From: Zelonia costaricensis
Taxonomy: Eukaryota; Euglenozoa; Kinetoplastea; Trypanosomatida; Trypanosomatidae
Length of the DNA: 64,000 nucleotides
Assembly: GCA_030849075.1 (NCBI GenBank)
Contig: JASAOO010003519.1
Span: 1 to 64,000, forward strand
Direction: 5' to 3'
The position numbers and the translations under genes were made by a program. Of this stretch, positions 21,757-31,311 are shown in pieces. How positions within the stretch are numbered: the first letter of the stretch is position 1; every line of letters starts with the position of its first letter. The notes under the pieces are model-generated. The model saw only the letters and a program-made list of their open reading frames with translations, had not been told where the DNA came from and did no database searches.

Positions 21757-24700
21757 ATGTTTGCTTTCACATGGCGCGCCGCGGGGCAGCGTGCGCGGCG
21801 ACGGCTGCCACGCAGCCTTCAGGGTCTGTCCACCCCCAACGTGAAGCGCGGGTGGGGTGATATGAAGGACCTTACTGGTGAGGAGAAGACTGAGCTCCTG
21901 CATGGAGCGTGGCGGGCCGCGACGCCGGTGCAGCTCAGCCCCGCACCTGGCAGTCGCGACCGCGAGGAGAAGACGCAGACTGTGTCGTTCACCACCGAGG
22001 AGGCGGCGCAGGACTACCTCGACGAGGAGTCGCGAGATGAGCTGGCGGAGGCGCACGCGTCGACCCTCGCACTGGCGCAGCAGTTCTTCGTTGACCTCGC
22101 CGCGACGGCAGACGCTGAGGTGGACGCGGCAGCGATGCCGCCGGCCCCCCAGTCGGACGAAGAGCGGCACCGTGAAATGCGAGATGTGCAGCGGGAGTTC
22201 TACGGTGACTACTACGTCGAACAAGGCCTGGTGCCCGCTGCGCTGCGGTACGCCTTCGTGGATGCGATGCTGCGGCCATCGCGGCCGCTCTTTCTCGTCA
22301 ACAGCGTGCGACCGCTGGCCCGTCTAACGGTGCGCCATCAGCTGGAGGTGCACAGCTCGATTCGTGTGCATGACGGCGTTGACGACGCTCCTACTGGAAG
22401 CAGTCCCGACGGGTCGCTGACTGCGTCGACATCGCCGGTCTTCGCGCCGACGCCGTTCGATGCCTGCTTGTACGCCATTCCACTTCCTCCAACGCAGGCG
22501 CTGGGGACGCCGTTGCATGTGCCCTTCTCTGCCACCACGTCCGCCATTGGCTCTAACGGCGCCGATGCCGCAGCGCCTCTCGCCCCCGGTGGCAGTGGTG
22601 CCGGTCGAGATGCGAGACATGCGGGCGAGGGGCACGCCCAGCATGCGGAAGCTTCTTGTGCTGCGGATGCCGCATCGCTGATCGAAGACGCGGATGCGCT
22701 TGGACGGATGATGTCGATGGACGCACCGCCGGCTGAGGATGACCTGTGCGACGAGGTCGGGCCCACGCAGAGCGGGACGGCCGCCGCGGCGGGTGCGCTC
22801 GCCTCTGCGCCGCAAGTGCAGCCGCCGAGGTTGGAGCACGTATACTGGCTGCAGCGCCAGATCGCGTGTGACTCGCTGCTGAACGTGGACGACGTGTCGT
22901 TGCTCGTCTCGCTGCTCAGCGTCCGCCTTGCCGCAGCGGCGCCGTTGACAGCACCCGCTTCAGCAGAGCCTCTGCCACCCTACGAGTTGATCCTCTACAA
23001 GGCACCAGCAAAAACTGGCGAGGCAGCGAACACGTGCTTCTACTGGACAGAGCTGGCGCAGTACTGGTTCAGGGCAGTGCAGGAGGAGGCCGGTGCCGGC
23101 GATGCGACCAGCAGCGCAGCCGCCGCTCGCCTGCAGCGTGTCGTGATTGCGGTCGAGGATGCTTCGATTCCACATCGCGTCACCGAGGCGACTAACCGCG
23201 CAGGCGCGCCGGGGCAGCGCGGGCGGGGGCGCGGCGCCGGGTCGTCGTCGTCGCCGTCGCTCGAGGCCTCGCCGCTCTGCGAGGCGTCCACCGCCCCCGT
23301 GGCGGATCGCTTCCCCAACGTTGTGTGCCTCTCGCCCCACGCGCACCCGCTGCGGAACCGCCGCCGTGGGCCGGGGCGCTGCCGCGTCGTGGTGTGCGTG
23401 CCGTTCACCTCGCAAGACGGCGTGCGGCCGCGCGGGTGGCTCGACGGCGGGGACGCTACGGAGGATGACCTGGACGTCGCTGGCACACCCTTCACCCCCG
23501 AAGCGTCGCAGAGGCACACGGAAGCGCGGCGTCGTCGTGGGTTTCGTGGTGCCCCGCCGAACACGTTCGTGGAGCGCTGCCAGACCGCGAGCTCGAACTT
23601 TCCGCACCTCCAGCGGCAGCTGTACGACGCGATTGGGAGTGCCGGGCTGCGCTGTGAGGCGGGCCGCCGTGAGGGCAGCAACTGCGTCGGCTACGTCGTC
23701 TACGCGACGCAGAGCGCCAACGTCATCGAGAACGAAGCGGTGGTCTGCGCCGTCCTGCACCGGCTGGCCCAAGAAGCAGCCGCAGACCTCTACGCGCTCG
23801 ATGGCAGCGGCTCGCGCACACAGTACGTATCTCCTGCGCTTCGTGTGGAGTGTGTGCCGCTCGACGCCCCCGACCTGCACGCGTCCTTGGCGTCGGCGGA
23901 GGCGAGCGCCGCGTTGCGCCGGCTGGAGAGTCACGGGCGGCGTGGCCTCGACACGTGGACGGCGATCGAGGACGGCGCGGCGGGGCAGGAGCCGGGCACG
24001 TACGGCGACGCGCTGCGGGGGTCCGTGGCGGCGGCGGCGTGGCGCACCGACCCGATGCGCAGCGGCAGCGACGGCGGCTTTGTTGTGTGCCTCCGCGTGA
24101 CGCGGGCCGCCGCGGCTGATCCGGCACGAGCGGAACAGTGTTCCAGCAGTTCTCCTGCGGCTTCTGCAGCGCCGTGCGTGTGGTGGACGCATCCGGGCAG
24201 CCGCGTCGTTGGCGCCGTGACACCGGCGACACAGCGCTTCCTTGAGGAGGCCTGCGGCGCCGGTGCCGCCGCCAGGTCTGCCGCTGCTGCCATTGTGCAC
24301 GCCGGTGTCCCGTGTGGTCTCGCCCCTCACGCGCCGCTGCCTTCTGCTTCCATCACCGATGCCTCTGGACTGCTGGCGAGCGTGCAGCTCAGCAGCGCAA
24401 CGTGCCACGTCGATGTCGTCGCCGCGCTCCGGCGCTCGCTGCCGCGGCTGGCGTTGTCTGCTCACGCCCTGTGTGAGGTGCTGCGGCGAAAGGAGGTGCA
24501 TAGCCGTACCTTGCGGCGCTTGCTGCGACAGCGAGGGAAGCAGTCGCCGCGGCAGCGCCAGGGACACGCTGATGACGCCGGGGATGTTGACGTCGCCGCG
24601 GAGACCCGTAGGTTTCTCGAGGCGGTGGAGGCGTGCTGCGAGGCGGCGTCGGCCTCCGCGGCGTCTCGCGAGGCGCCTTCGCGTGTGTACGCGCTGCTGG

Positions 24701-25344
24701 AGGTCGACGCCACTTCTCTGCTCGTTAAGGGCGCGGCTGTGACTGGCACGGCGCTCACGACTCCATCTAACATAACAGGCACCGCCGCCACTGCTGCTGC
24801 TGCCGCTGCAGCCACGGTGCTGCACCCGGCCGTGCTGGCTGAGGTCAAGGCGGTGGGGGTGGTGGCGGAGATCGAATACGCGCACCGCACGCACCGAGGT
24901 GGTGCAGCGGCAGTGAGGGATTTCTCGCTGCGCCTCAGCGCGCCACCGGAGATTCCGGAGCGGGCGAAGCACACGGCCGCGCTGCAGGAGTGGTGCGTCG
25001 CGCTGCGGGATGCGCTGTTGTACGTGCTGCGCCGCACAGGGGTAGCGCCTGCGTCGGCGGAGCCGGTGCGGCTGTGGGCTGACGCGTCCCGCGACCCGGT
25101 GGACGCTGCGGCTCTTGTTGACGACGGGCGCGGCGACGCAGTGCGCCTGCCCAACGCAGCAGAGGTACTCGAGCTCGCCTCAGACGAGTACGAGGCGGCG
25201 GTGCCCACACCACTCGAGGCGCACCTGCACTACACGGACGGCACCCCCACGCTGCCCGAGGCGGAGGACATCAGCGACCCGCGGGGCGACTGGATGCGGG
25301 ACACGAACTATCGGGAGTGGCGTCGCCGCCGCAGACTGCAGTAA
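21757..25344 (+). CDS. Large putative mitochondrial protein of unknown function (1195 aa)
   Basis: I do not recognise a family. The N-terminus MFAFTWRAAGQRARRRLPRS is Arg-rich, without acidic residues, and amphipathic, as expected of a mitochondrial targeting peptide. The body is Ala-rich with several low-complexity inserts: a Gly/Arg-Ser run near residues 487-500, an Ala run near 1012-1022, and acidic and Ser-rich linkers. Between these lie segments of ordinary globular composition, for example about 100-210, 355-480 and 600-700. The protein ends in a very basic WRRRRRLQ tail. Large Ala-rich proteins with mitochondrial presequences are common among kinetoplastid mitoribosome-assembly and RNA-processing factors, but nothing here proves such a role. 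The start at 21757 was chosen because it gives the targeting peptide; the in-frame ATG at 21532 would translate a C-rich leader. Confidence 0.85.
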   Translation: MFAFTWRAAGQRARRRLPRSLQGLSTPNVKRGWGDMKDLTGEEKTELLHGAWRAATPVQLSPAPGSRDREEKTQTVSFTTEEAAQDYLDEESRDELAEAHASTLALAQQFFVDLAATADAEVDAAAMPPAPQSDEERHREMRDVQREFYGDYYVEQGLVPAALRYAFVDAMLRPSRPLFLVNSVRPLARLTVRHQLEVHSSIRVHDGVDDAPTGSSPDGSLTASTSPVFAPTPFDACLYAIPLPPTQALGTPLHVPFSATTSAIGSNGADAAAPLAPGGSGAGRDARHAGEGHAQHAEASCAADAASLIEDADALGRMMSMDAPPAEDDLCDEVGPTQSGTAAAAGALASAPQVQPPRLEHVYWLQRQIACDSLLNVDDVSLLVSLLSVRLAAAAPLTAPASAEPLPPYELILYKAPAKTGEAANTCFYWTELAQYWFRAVQEEAGAGDATSSAAAARLQRVVIAVEDASIPHRVTEATNRAGAPGQRGRGRGAGSSSSPSLEASPLCEASTAPVADRFPNVVCLSPHAHPLRNRRRGPGRCRVVVCVPFTSQDGVRPRGWLDGGDATEDDLDVAGTPFTPEASQRHTEARRRRGFRGAPPNTFVERCQTASSNFPHLQRQLYDAIGSAGLRCEAGRREGSNCVGYVVYATQSANVIENEAVVCAVLHRLAQEAAADLYALDGSGSRTQYVSPALRVECVPLDAPDLHASLASAEASAALRRLESHGRRGLDTWTAIEDGAAGQEPGTYGDALRGSVAAAAWRTDPMRSGSDGGFVVCLRVTRAAAADPARAEQCSSSSPAASAAPCVWWTHPGSRVVGAVTPATQRFLEEACGAGAAARSAAAAIVHAGVPCGLAPHAPLPSASITDASGLLASVQLSSATCHVDVVAALRRSLPRLALSAHALCEVLRRKEVHSRTLRRLLRQRGKQSPRQRQGHADDAGDVDVAAETRRFLEAVEACCEAASASAASREAPSRVYALLEVDATSLLVKGAAVTGTALTTPSNITGTAATAAAAAAATVLHPAVLAEVKAVGVVAEIEYAHRTHRGGAAAVRDFSLRLSAPPEIPERAKHTAALQEWCVALRDALLYVLRRTGVAPASAEPVRLWADASRDPVDAAALVDDGRGDAVRLPNAAEVLELASDEYEAAVPTPLEAHLHYTDGTPTLPEAEDISDPRGDWMRDTNYREWRRRRRLQ

Positions 25345-25930
25345 CGGCGGTATGGACTGTGAGTCCACATCCCCCCCCCAGCCCCAACCGCGCTCTCGCC
25401 CTTCACCCAACTTGTTTCGTTTTTCCTTCACAGACTCGTGGAATCACGTTGGCGTGCGTGTGAGGGTTGGGTGGACTCGGCACGGGGTCCTGCGCCGTTA
25501 AGCACCAAACCACAAGTGGAGAAGAAAGAAAAAAAAAACTGCCACACGTAGGGCACTCCAATGCCGAATGCTGGGGTGCACCGGCAGGCAGAGATGCATC
25601 TAGTGGTGGTGGCGCTTCGGTCGTGCCTGAACGCACGCGCGCCGCTTTTCACTTGTCCGTGTAATCACCCCTCACGGAGATTTGCAGCGCATGGAGAGCG
25701 CGTGCCATCAGTGCAGTCTCGCCCACTTGTGCTGCCCCCCCCTCTTTTGTTTTCTTTCTCTATGGACGCATGTCCGCGCGGCTTCGTCCACACGTCCACC
25801 AGCGCCACCCCGCGACACGCAGTACACCGGCACCCTACAAGGCCCACCGTGTTCCCTCTCCCCCCTCCCCCTGCCACACGCCTCTTTGCGTTTTACTTGT
25901 CTTTTCGCTTTACCGGCGGACAGCCGCAGG
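25345..25930. other. Intergenic region before the small membrane-protein gene
   Basis: No gene was seen. A long pyrimidine tract (about 25850-25912) ends a few bases before the AG at 25922-25923. If used, that acceptor gives an exceptionally short 5' UTR of about 7 bases for the gene at 25931. Confidence 0.65.
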
Positions 25931-26287
25931 ATGTCCTCCGTGATGACGCGCACGCACGTTGGCGGTGGCGGCGACTTTGCGGTCTCCTCGGGGGAGTCCC
26001 ACCAGCTGCTCTCCGGCTTCCAGTTCTTTGTGCTCTGCGTAGTCGTGGCCGCCTCCTACTACGTGGCCCTCTTCATTTCCGCCCGGGCCGTCGGCGAGTC
26101 GACCGCGTCGCTGGGTGCCCCCTTCGCGGTCATCCTGAAGCTCTTCGCTGATGTGGGCAACACGATTCTCAAGAAGATCAACCGCCGCCGCAACAACACG
26201 CAGGTCGGCGCGACGTCGTACGAGGAGGTCGCGAACGACTCGGCGGACATCTTCACCCTCAACCAGCCGGCTGCCGGGGCCCAGTAG
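25931..26287 (+). CDS. Small single-pass membrane protein of unknown function (118 aa)
   Basis: One clear hydrophobic segment at about residues 28-50 (FQFFVLCVVVAASYYVALFI) is predicted to span a membrane. The N-terminal ~25 residues are Gly/Ser-rich and polar. A second, more amphipathic stretch around 60-78 is followed by a basic cluster KKINRRRNN and an acidic tail. I do not recognise the family; Sec61-beta was considered but the arrangement does not match. The compartment is unknown. The predicted splice acceptor is only ~7 bases upstream of the first ATG, so the second Met (residue 5) is an alternative start. Codon usage and a sharp composition boundary with the pyrimidine-rich spacer support a real gene. 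Confidence 0.83.
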   Translation: MSSVMTRTHVGGGGDFAVSSGESHQLLSGFQFFVLCVVVAASYYVALFISARAVGESTASLGAPFAVILKLFADVGNTILKKINRRRNNTQVGATSYEEVANDSADIFTLNQPAAGAQ

Positions 26288-27269
26288 TGCAAGGCGCCGC
26301 AGCCCGGCAGGTGTTCGCGGTTTTCTGCACCTGCGTCGCAGGCCCCCGAGCGCTTCGCCGCACAGCCCACGTCCTCACTCTGTTCGCGTGCGTGGCTCTG
26401 TGTGTGTCCTCCTCGTTTCCCGTTGGACCGGCCGCGTCTCCTCCCTTCGCCTCTTCTTCTCTCTCCCTTTGTGCATTCAATCTGGCACCATGCCGAGCGC
26501 ACCTACGCCGCTGACCTCGTCCGCGCACACGGCACCATCGTGCCGCTTGTCGCGCAGTGTGCATGTGTGTGTGCAACGCTTCGCGTCGTACCGTGAGCTC
26601 CGCGTCTCCTCACCCCCCTCCAGTCTTCGTCCCCCCCTCCTCCCGCTCCCTCCCTGGCCTTGTGCCGCTTGCGTTGCGTGCCCTTGTTGTCGTTGCCTTG
26701 CCGTAGTTTCCTTCGCCGTGCTCGTGTTCTTCGCCACGTACGCCTGTGGTGCTTGCCTGACTCTGCCGCAGCCTGAGAAGAGAAGACGGGGTCGTGCTTG
26801 CGAGGTTTCGGTGGTGTGTGCGGTCACCGCTGAGGTCTTCGGCTGCACTGCGAATGCACGCACATGAGGCGAGTTTTGTGGCGCGCCTGTGCACGCACCG
26901 TTCTGGTCGACGCTGGGCGTCAACCCCCTCGCCCGTGTGACATTGCCCACGCCTGATCTCGAGCGGCTGACAGAAGGTCCTTCGCTGCAACCAACACACT
27001 AGCGGCGCGGAGCTTCACTTCCTGCTAAGCTCCTGCTCGCACCTCAGCATGGTCTTCTCTCGTTCCATGCGTGCTGCAGTCCCCGTGCTTCACCCGTGGC
27101 CGCCCCATCGTCGGTTTTTCGCTCCTTCGCTCCTTCGCTCCTTCCACTTCCTATGCGCTTCTCGCTGCCTCAGCCATACACCACCACCACCTCGAGCGAA
27201 GTGGTGTCTTTCTCCCTTTGCACACCCGCTTCATAGAACCACACACACACACACGCACACACAAACACC
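26288..27269. other. Intergenic region before the coiled-coil protein gene
   Basis: No gene was seen. A long pyrimidine tract at about 27114-27169 is followed by AG at 27172-27173, a strong splice-acceptor candidate giving a 5' UTR of ~96 bases that includes a (CA)n run at about 27240-27262. Confidence 0.65.
27114..27173 (+). promoter_or_regulatory. Predicted spliced-leader acceptor for the coiled-coil gene at 27270
   Basis: A long C/T-rich tract including repeated GCTCCTTC units ends at AG 27172-27173; no AG intervenes. Confidence 0.65.
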
Positions 27270-27899
27270 ATGAGCCTTCCCGCACCTCCCGCACTGCCCC
27301 GCGACGCCGACGTGCAGCGGCGCATTGACCTCGTCCGGGCCGAGCGGCATGACCTTGCACGCGAGACGCGAATGCTCGAGCTCGCGTTGGAGGAGCTCCG
27401 TGAGGAGGCAGCACACGCTGACGCCGAGGAGGCCGCGTCCCGATGTGCAACTCAAGAGGCAGAGCGGGAGCTCCTTCGCTGCCTCCTGCAGCACGCCGTG
27501 TACGCAACCGGCCTCGAGTCCGTGAAGGACGTGTTTGCGTGCGAGTCCCCCATCGGCTGCTCACAAGGTGCTAGCAGCGCTGCTCTATGCGCGGTGCTGG
27601 AGCAGTACAAGGCGGCACAGGACGGCTTCACTGCCGAGGTCCGCCGGCGACTGGAGCGTCTGCAGGCCGTCGTGCAGGCTCGAGCTGTGGGTGGCGCAGA
27701 GACCTTGCCCGCCTGTGATGCGCTCGGCCTCGACCTAAGCGCAGACAGCGCTGGCGAGGAGAAAGCGAGCGCCGTGCCAGAGACACGCCAACTGCAGGCA
27801 CTGCGGTGCGAGCTGGACTTGCTGCGGGAGATGCGCTGCGAGGTGGACGAGGAGACGGACAAGACGCTCCTGTCGGTAGGCCGCACCCTCTTCGCGTGA
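27270..27899 (+). CDS. Small coiled-coil protein of unknown function (209 aa)
   Basis: The protein is rich in Glu, Arg, Leu and Ala with heptad-like spacing at about residues 14-75 and again at about 165-200, predicting two coiled-coil segments joined by a less regular centre (~75-150). The N-terminus SLPAPPALPRD is Pro-rich. No membrane segment or catalytic motif is visible. It could be a structural or adaptor subunit of a cytoskeletal or kinetochore-type complex, but this is a guess from composition. The start at 27270 directly follows the (CA)n leader and a CACC context. Confidence 0.82.
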   Translation: MSLPAPPALPRDADVQRRIDLVRAERHDLARETRMLELALEELREEAAHADAEEAASRCATQEAERELLRCLLQHAVYATGLESVKDVFACESPIGCSQGASSAALCAVLEQYKAAQDGFTAEVRRRLERLQAVVQARAVGGAETLPACDALGLDLSADSAGEEKASAVPETRQLQALRCELDLLREMRCEVDEETDKTLLSVGRTLFA

Positions 27900-28462
27900 G
27901 GCTGCACATCGCAGCCTTCGCGCGCCGACGCCAGCAGCAGCTCCGAGCGACGAAGCAGGGTAGAGAGGAAAGCGGAGAAGCGGGAGCACTCCACTCGCCT
28001 CTAGAGAAACCCTCCTCCCTCCTTACCTAGCCTCCGCTCTCTTCACTCAACGCACAAGTGTCGCATCACTAGGAGGAAGAAGAGGCACTGTGCAAACTCG
28101 AAGCGGCGCTGTAGCGCATCACTGCGTGGTGCCCCGCTGTGTCTCGAAAGCTGAGGCAACGCACTCTGCGATGTCAGGGACCTGTCCTCACTCCCGTCAA
28201 GCACCCAAGCTCAAGTCATCTACCGTTGTGCTTCCACTTCTGTCCCCCCCTCCCTCCTCTCTCGCGCACACTCGATACATCATCAACGTGAACCACAACA
28301 ACACCATCATCAACATCATCGTCAGGTAGCCCGACCTCCGTATTGGCAAACGGCTCATACTTCACCGTCCTGCCCTCCTCCCCCGACGTCATATTGCACC
28401 TCCCCAAAAACTAGTGCACCGACCCACTACATCACCACTACTCCACACAAGTCCATCCAACC
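27900..28462. other. Intergenic region before the small Trp-rich membrane protein gene
   Basis: No gene was seen. A pyrimidine tract at about 28229-28264, then a run of CAA/ATC-type trinucleotides, leads to AG at 28324-28325, the best splice-acceptor candidate (5' UTR ~137 bases). The CAT/CAA-rich stretch at 28275-28325 is unusually A-rich for this window. Confidence 0.6.
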
Positions 28463-28906
28463 ATGGCGCCGCCGAAGGCCTCCTTCCCCGCCCGCATCTT
28501 TGCGGGCGACTTCATGGGCATCAACTGGAACCGCGTGAGCTGGATGGCGCCGTACAACAACTTCTACCCGATCACGATGTGCGGTGGCTGGGGTGGTCGC
28601 ATGTGGTCCAGCTTCATTCAGTACGGTCGCTTCGACAACCGCGCTGGTCTGATCCCGGTGCGCAACCTGGTCATGGCGGTGCCGACGCTGCTGATGGCGC
28701 TGCTCATGCTCGGCAACATGGACTGGTACCAGAGCATGCAGTGCGCCTTCTACCTCCCGGGCATCCCGATGCCGCAGTGGGCGCAGGACCAGTACGCCAA
28801 GGAGATGGAGTGGTACTCGTGGAACAAGCCGGGTGCCATGGCGAAGCACCACTACGCGGGCACCGTGTCGATCCCCGGCACGGAGAAGTACGTCACGGAG
28901 ATGTAA
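28463..28906 (+). CDS. Small Trp/Met-rich single-pass protein (147 aa), possible mitochondrial respiratory-chain subunit
   Basis: The sequence is compact, with no low-complexity regions. It is rich in Trp, Tyr, Met and Gly in its N-terminal third and has one hydrophobic segment at about residues 69-86 (LVMAVPTLLMALLMLG). The remainder is soluble, with several Trp/Tyr residues. This profile of a short, highly structured single-pass aromatic-rich protein is typical of supernumerary subunits of kinetoplastid respiratory complexes (cytochrome c oxidase, ATP synthase and similar), but I cannot assign a specific subunit. Codon usage is strongly biased to G/C-ending codons with very few rare codons, as in highly expressed genes. 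The start is the first ATG after the predicted acceptor. Confidence 0.9.
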   Translation: MAPPKASFPARIFAGDFMGINWNRVSWMAPYNNFYPITMCGGWGGRMWSSFIQYGRFDNRAGLIPVRNLVMAVPTLLMALLMLGNMDWYQSMQCAFYLPGIPMPQWAQDQYAKEMEWYSWNKPGAMAKHHYAGTVSIPGTEKYVTEM

Positions 28907-29717
28907 GGGGCGGCACCGCATTGCACTCCCTTGCTGGATACGGATTGGCGCAACTCCTCGCGACCGGTGGCAGTTGAGAAGGTGAAGGTGGTGTGCGAGA
29001 GAGCGCGTGTGTGCGCGCCAACACCGACGCTGCCGCCTTACGTGGGCATCAGCAGTGCGTGCGTGTGCGTGTGTTGTAGGTAGGACTCTTCTGTTCTCGT
29101 TTTCCCCCCTTTTTGTTTCTTTATAGGAATTAGGCCCTTACGAGTGCTCGCGTGTGTGTCGGTGTGTCTCCTGCGCTTCGGGCAGCACACTCTAAAAGAG
29201 AAGTGGAGCAGACGACGACGATGAGAAAAACAAAGGAGCCGTGCATGACGGAGCACTGGTCCGACTTCTCCGCCCATCTCGGCCTGCGGCGCATGCACGC
29301 GCTGGCGCATCTCACTCAGCGTCTCGTGACCCACGCTCGTGCATGAGTGAGGGCTGTGTGCAAGGCGCACACGACGAGCATGTGCATCGATGGCCTCCAT
29401 CGCCGCGCTCTCTTTCCTTCTGTCGTGCTGCACGTGTGGCACGGCAGCGGCAGGGCAGCATCGGCCAGCCTTGCGCGCCTTTACACCCTCAACACGCGGC
29501 GAAGGGGAAGTGAGTGCCAGTCGTGCGGGACTACGCACCGACAGCGTCCCCGTGCCAACGGCCGCTCTTCACTGCCCCTTCCTCTCTAGCGCCCCTTCCA
29601 CTCTGCATCTGACGTGCCCCCTTGCGGCGCGACACACACACACTCCTGCACAGCAGCACCCGCTTTTTCCCTCACCCGCACACACACACACACACACACG
29701 TTTATTGGACCTCCGAC
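28907..29717. other. Intergenic region before the PH-domain gene
   Basis: No gene was seen. The pyrimidine stretch at about 29566-29587 followed by AG at 29588-29589 is a good splice-acceptor candidate, giving a 5' UTR of ~128 bases that carries a (CA)n run at about 29681-29699. Confidence 0.65.
29681..29699. repeat. (CA)n microsatellite in a 5' UTR
   Basis: CA units end ~18 bases before the start codon of the PH-domain gene. The same arrangement recurs before several other genes in the window. Confidence 0.85.
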
Positions 29718-30602
29718 ATGACGGCTACGCTGGAGTCTCGTATTGAAGAGCTGCTGCGCACCGTGCAGGAGCAAGACCGCCTCTTGGTGTTTCAGGTGGC
29801 CAAGAGCCGCGCCGCTCGCGCCACCTCGACTGGCCAGCCCCTTGCGGCGAGGGAAGGAGAGGCCGACGCAGCGACAGCCTCGCCAGCACCAGCACCGGTG
29901 CCCGCAGCTCCTGCAGCTGCTCCTCCTGCGCCGACTGCCAGCCCTGCTGCGGTGCCGCCCTCCCCCGTGCGGCTCTCGGCGCCATCGAGCCCGTCCGCGA
30001 GCGCCACGCCAGACCGCGCGTCGAGCCCCACTGCCGCGTCCCCCTCGGCCTCGCCGGGCCGCAATGTCGTGCCCACCACGGCAACGCGCAAGGAGGGGAC
30101 GCTGCTGCACCTCGTGCGGAGCAGCGGCCTCTTCGGTGGCGGCTCGGCGTCCTTTGTGCCCCACTACATCGTCGTGGCCGGCAGCGCCGGCATCGCATGG
30201 TACGCGTCGGAGGCCGAGTACCGCCAGAACCCCCGTCGGCCGCTGGGCCACGCCAACTTCTGGATCGAGACGTACAACAGCCGTGGCAGCCGCTTCAAGA
30301 AGGCGGCGGTGTGCTGGCCACTGATCCTGCCAGGCGACTGCCCCGAGGCGAAGGACACAAGCAAAACGTACTTCGGCGTCGACTACTACACCCCCAACGG
30401 CGCACGAGAGCAGCTCGTGCTGGCGGCGGCGTCGCCGGCGGAGCGGGATGAGTGGGTGCAGCTGCTGACCAAGTACATCGACCTCTACCTCGCCCCCCGG
30501 GCGGAGTCGCAGGAGCTGCAGTACATCCCGCGCGGCGCCGCAGTTCCCCTGCACCGCTCCGGCGTCATCGACGGCGAGGCCCCGGGCGGCAACGTCCTGT
30601 AG
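29718..30602 (+). CDS. PH-domain protein with N-terminal coiled coil (294 aa)
   Basis: The N-terminal ~30 residues (SRIEELLRTVQEQDRLLVFQ) look like a short coiled coil. Residues ~35-120 are Ala/Pro/Ser-rich linker. From about residue 123 to 257 the sequence matches a pleckstrin-homology domain: KEGTLLHL at the start, HYIVV strands, KTYFGVDYYTP in the middle and the C-terminal helix ERDEWVQLLTKYI with its conserved Trp. PH domains bind phosphoinositides or protein partners at membranes. There is no kinase, GAP or other catalytic domain, so a membrane or cytoskeletal adaptor role is likely. The loop after the first strands is Gly/Ser-rich and longer than usual. The start was chosen as the first ATG after the predicted acceptor and CA repeat; an upstream in-frame ATG at 29622 translates the repeat. 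Confidence 0.88.
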   Translation: MTATLESRIEELLRTVQEQDRLLVFQVAKSRAARATSTGQPLAAREGEADAATASPAPAPVPAAPAAAPPAPTASPAAVPPSPVRLSAPSSPSASATPDRASSPTAASPSASPGRNVVPTTATRKEGTLLHLVRSSGLFGGGSASFVPHYIVVAGSAGIAWYASEAEYRQNPRRPLGHANFWIETYNSRGSRFKKAAVCWPLILPGDCPEAKDTSKTYFGVDYYTPNGAREQLVLAAASPAERDEWVQLLTKYIDLYLAPRAESQELQYIPRGAAVPLHRSGVIDGEAPGGNVL

Positions 30603-31311
30603 CAGAGCCGCGCCGTGCCCCGCTCTCTGCATCGAGCGGACTGGAGATAGGAGGCACACCTCTGTGCTGCTGCTGTTGCGCACACCGCGGCGTAAACAAA
30701 GACTAGAACACGAACACGTAAGGAGGGATCAGAAAGAGAGTCGTGGGCGAGATCTTGGACCCGTCGACGCACAGGCGGCACCCTGCCGTGTCCCCATCGG
30801 CGTAGGGGCCGTCAATGCCACAGGCACGGGATGCCCTCGTCCCGCCCACGCAGATGCGCCCTACCAATCCCGGAGGCCGCAGAGCGATGGCGGGGCGCGA
30901 GAGCGACGCGCGGCCCCATCGCCTCCTGCTGCCACCCCCTGTTTTCTCCCTCAAAGCCCTCATCACCGACCTCGCCCGTCCTCTTCTTCGTTGACCGCCT
31001 CCACAGTACCCCCCTCCGCCTCCCCCCGCTGTGCAGCACTGCGCCTGAGAGGATCGCATCGGTGTCTGTCTGTCCACACCCGTGTGACGCCCTCGATACG
31101 ACGTGGCCCCCTCGCGCCACGAGAGCTGTTGCAGCACCCCCGCCTGCACGAGGTCACGCTCCAGCGTTCTCTTCTTCTTGTACAAGCCACACCACATCAT
31201 AGACGCTCACACTTACCATAGACGTTTAAGATAGAGAGAGAGGGCGAGTGCAGCCTCACAGCACCGCTGCCGGACTGCAGCCTGCTCCGACTCGCCCCTT
31301 CATAGACCGCC
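30603..31311. other. Intergenic region before the 441-aa coiled-coil gene
   Basis: No gene was seen. The tract CGTTCTCTTCTTCTTG at about 31165-31180 followed by AG at 31185-31186 is a good splice-acceptor candidate (5' UTR ~125 bases). Confidence 0.6.

Noticed and set aside
22960..24972. 670-codon open frame on the minus strand
   Set aside because: It lies entirely antisense to the 1195-residue + strand gene and translates to Arg/His/Leu-rich sequence, which is what GC-rich coding DNA gives in an antisense frame.
25931..26287. Identification of the small membrane protein as Sec61-beta
   Set aside because: The hydrophobic segment is near the N-terminus with a long polar C-terminal part, whereas Sec61-beta is tail-anchored.
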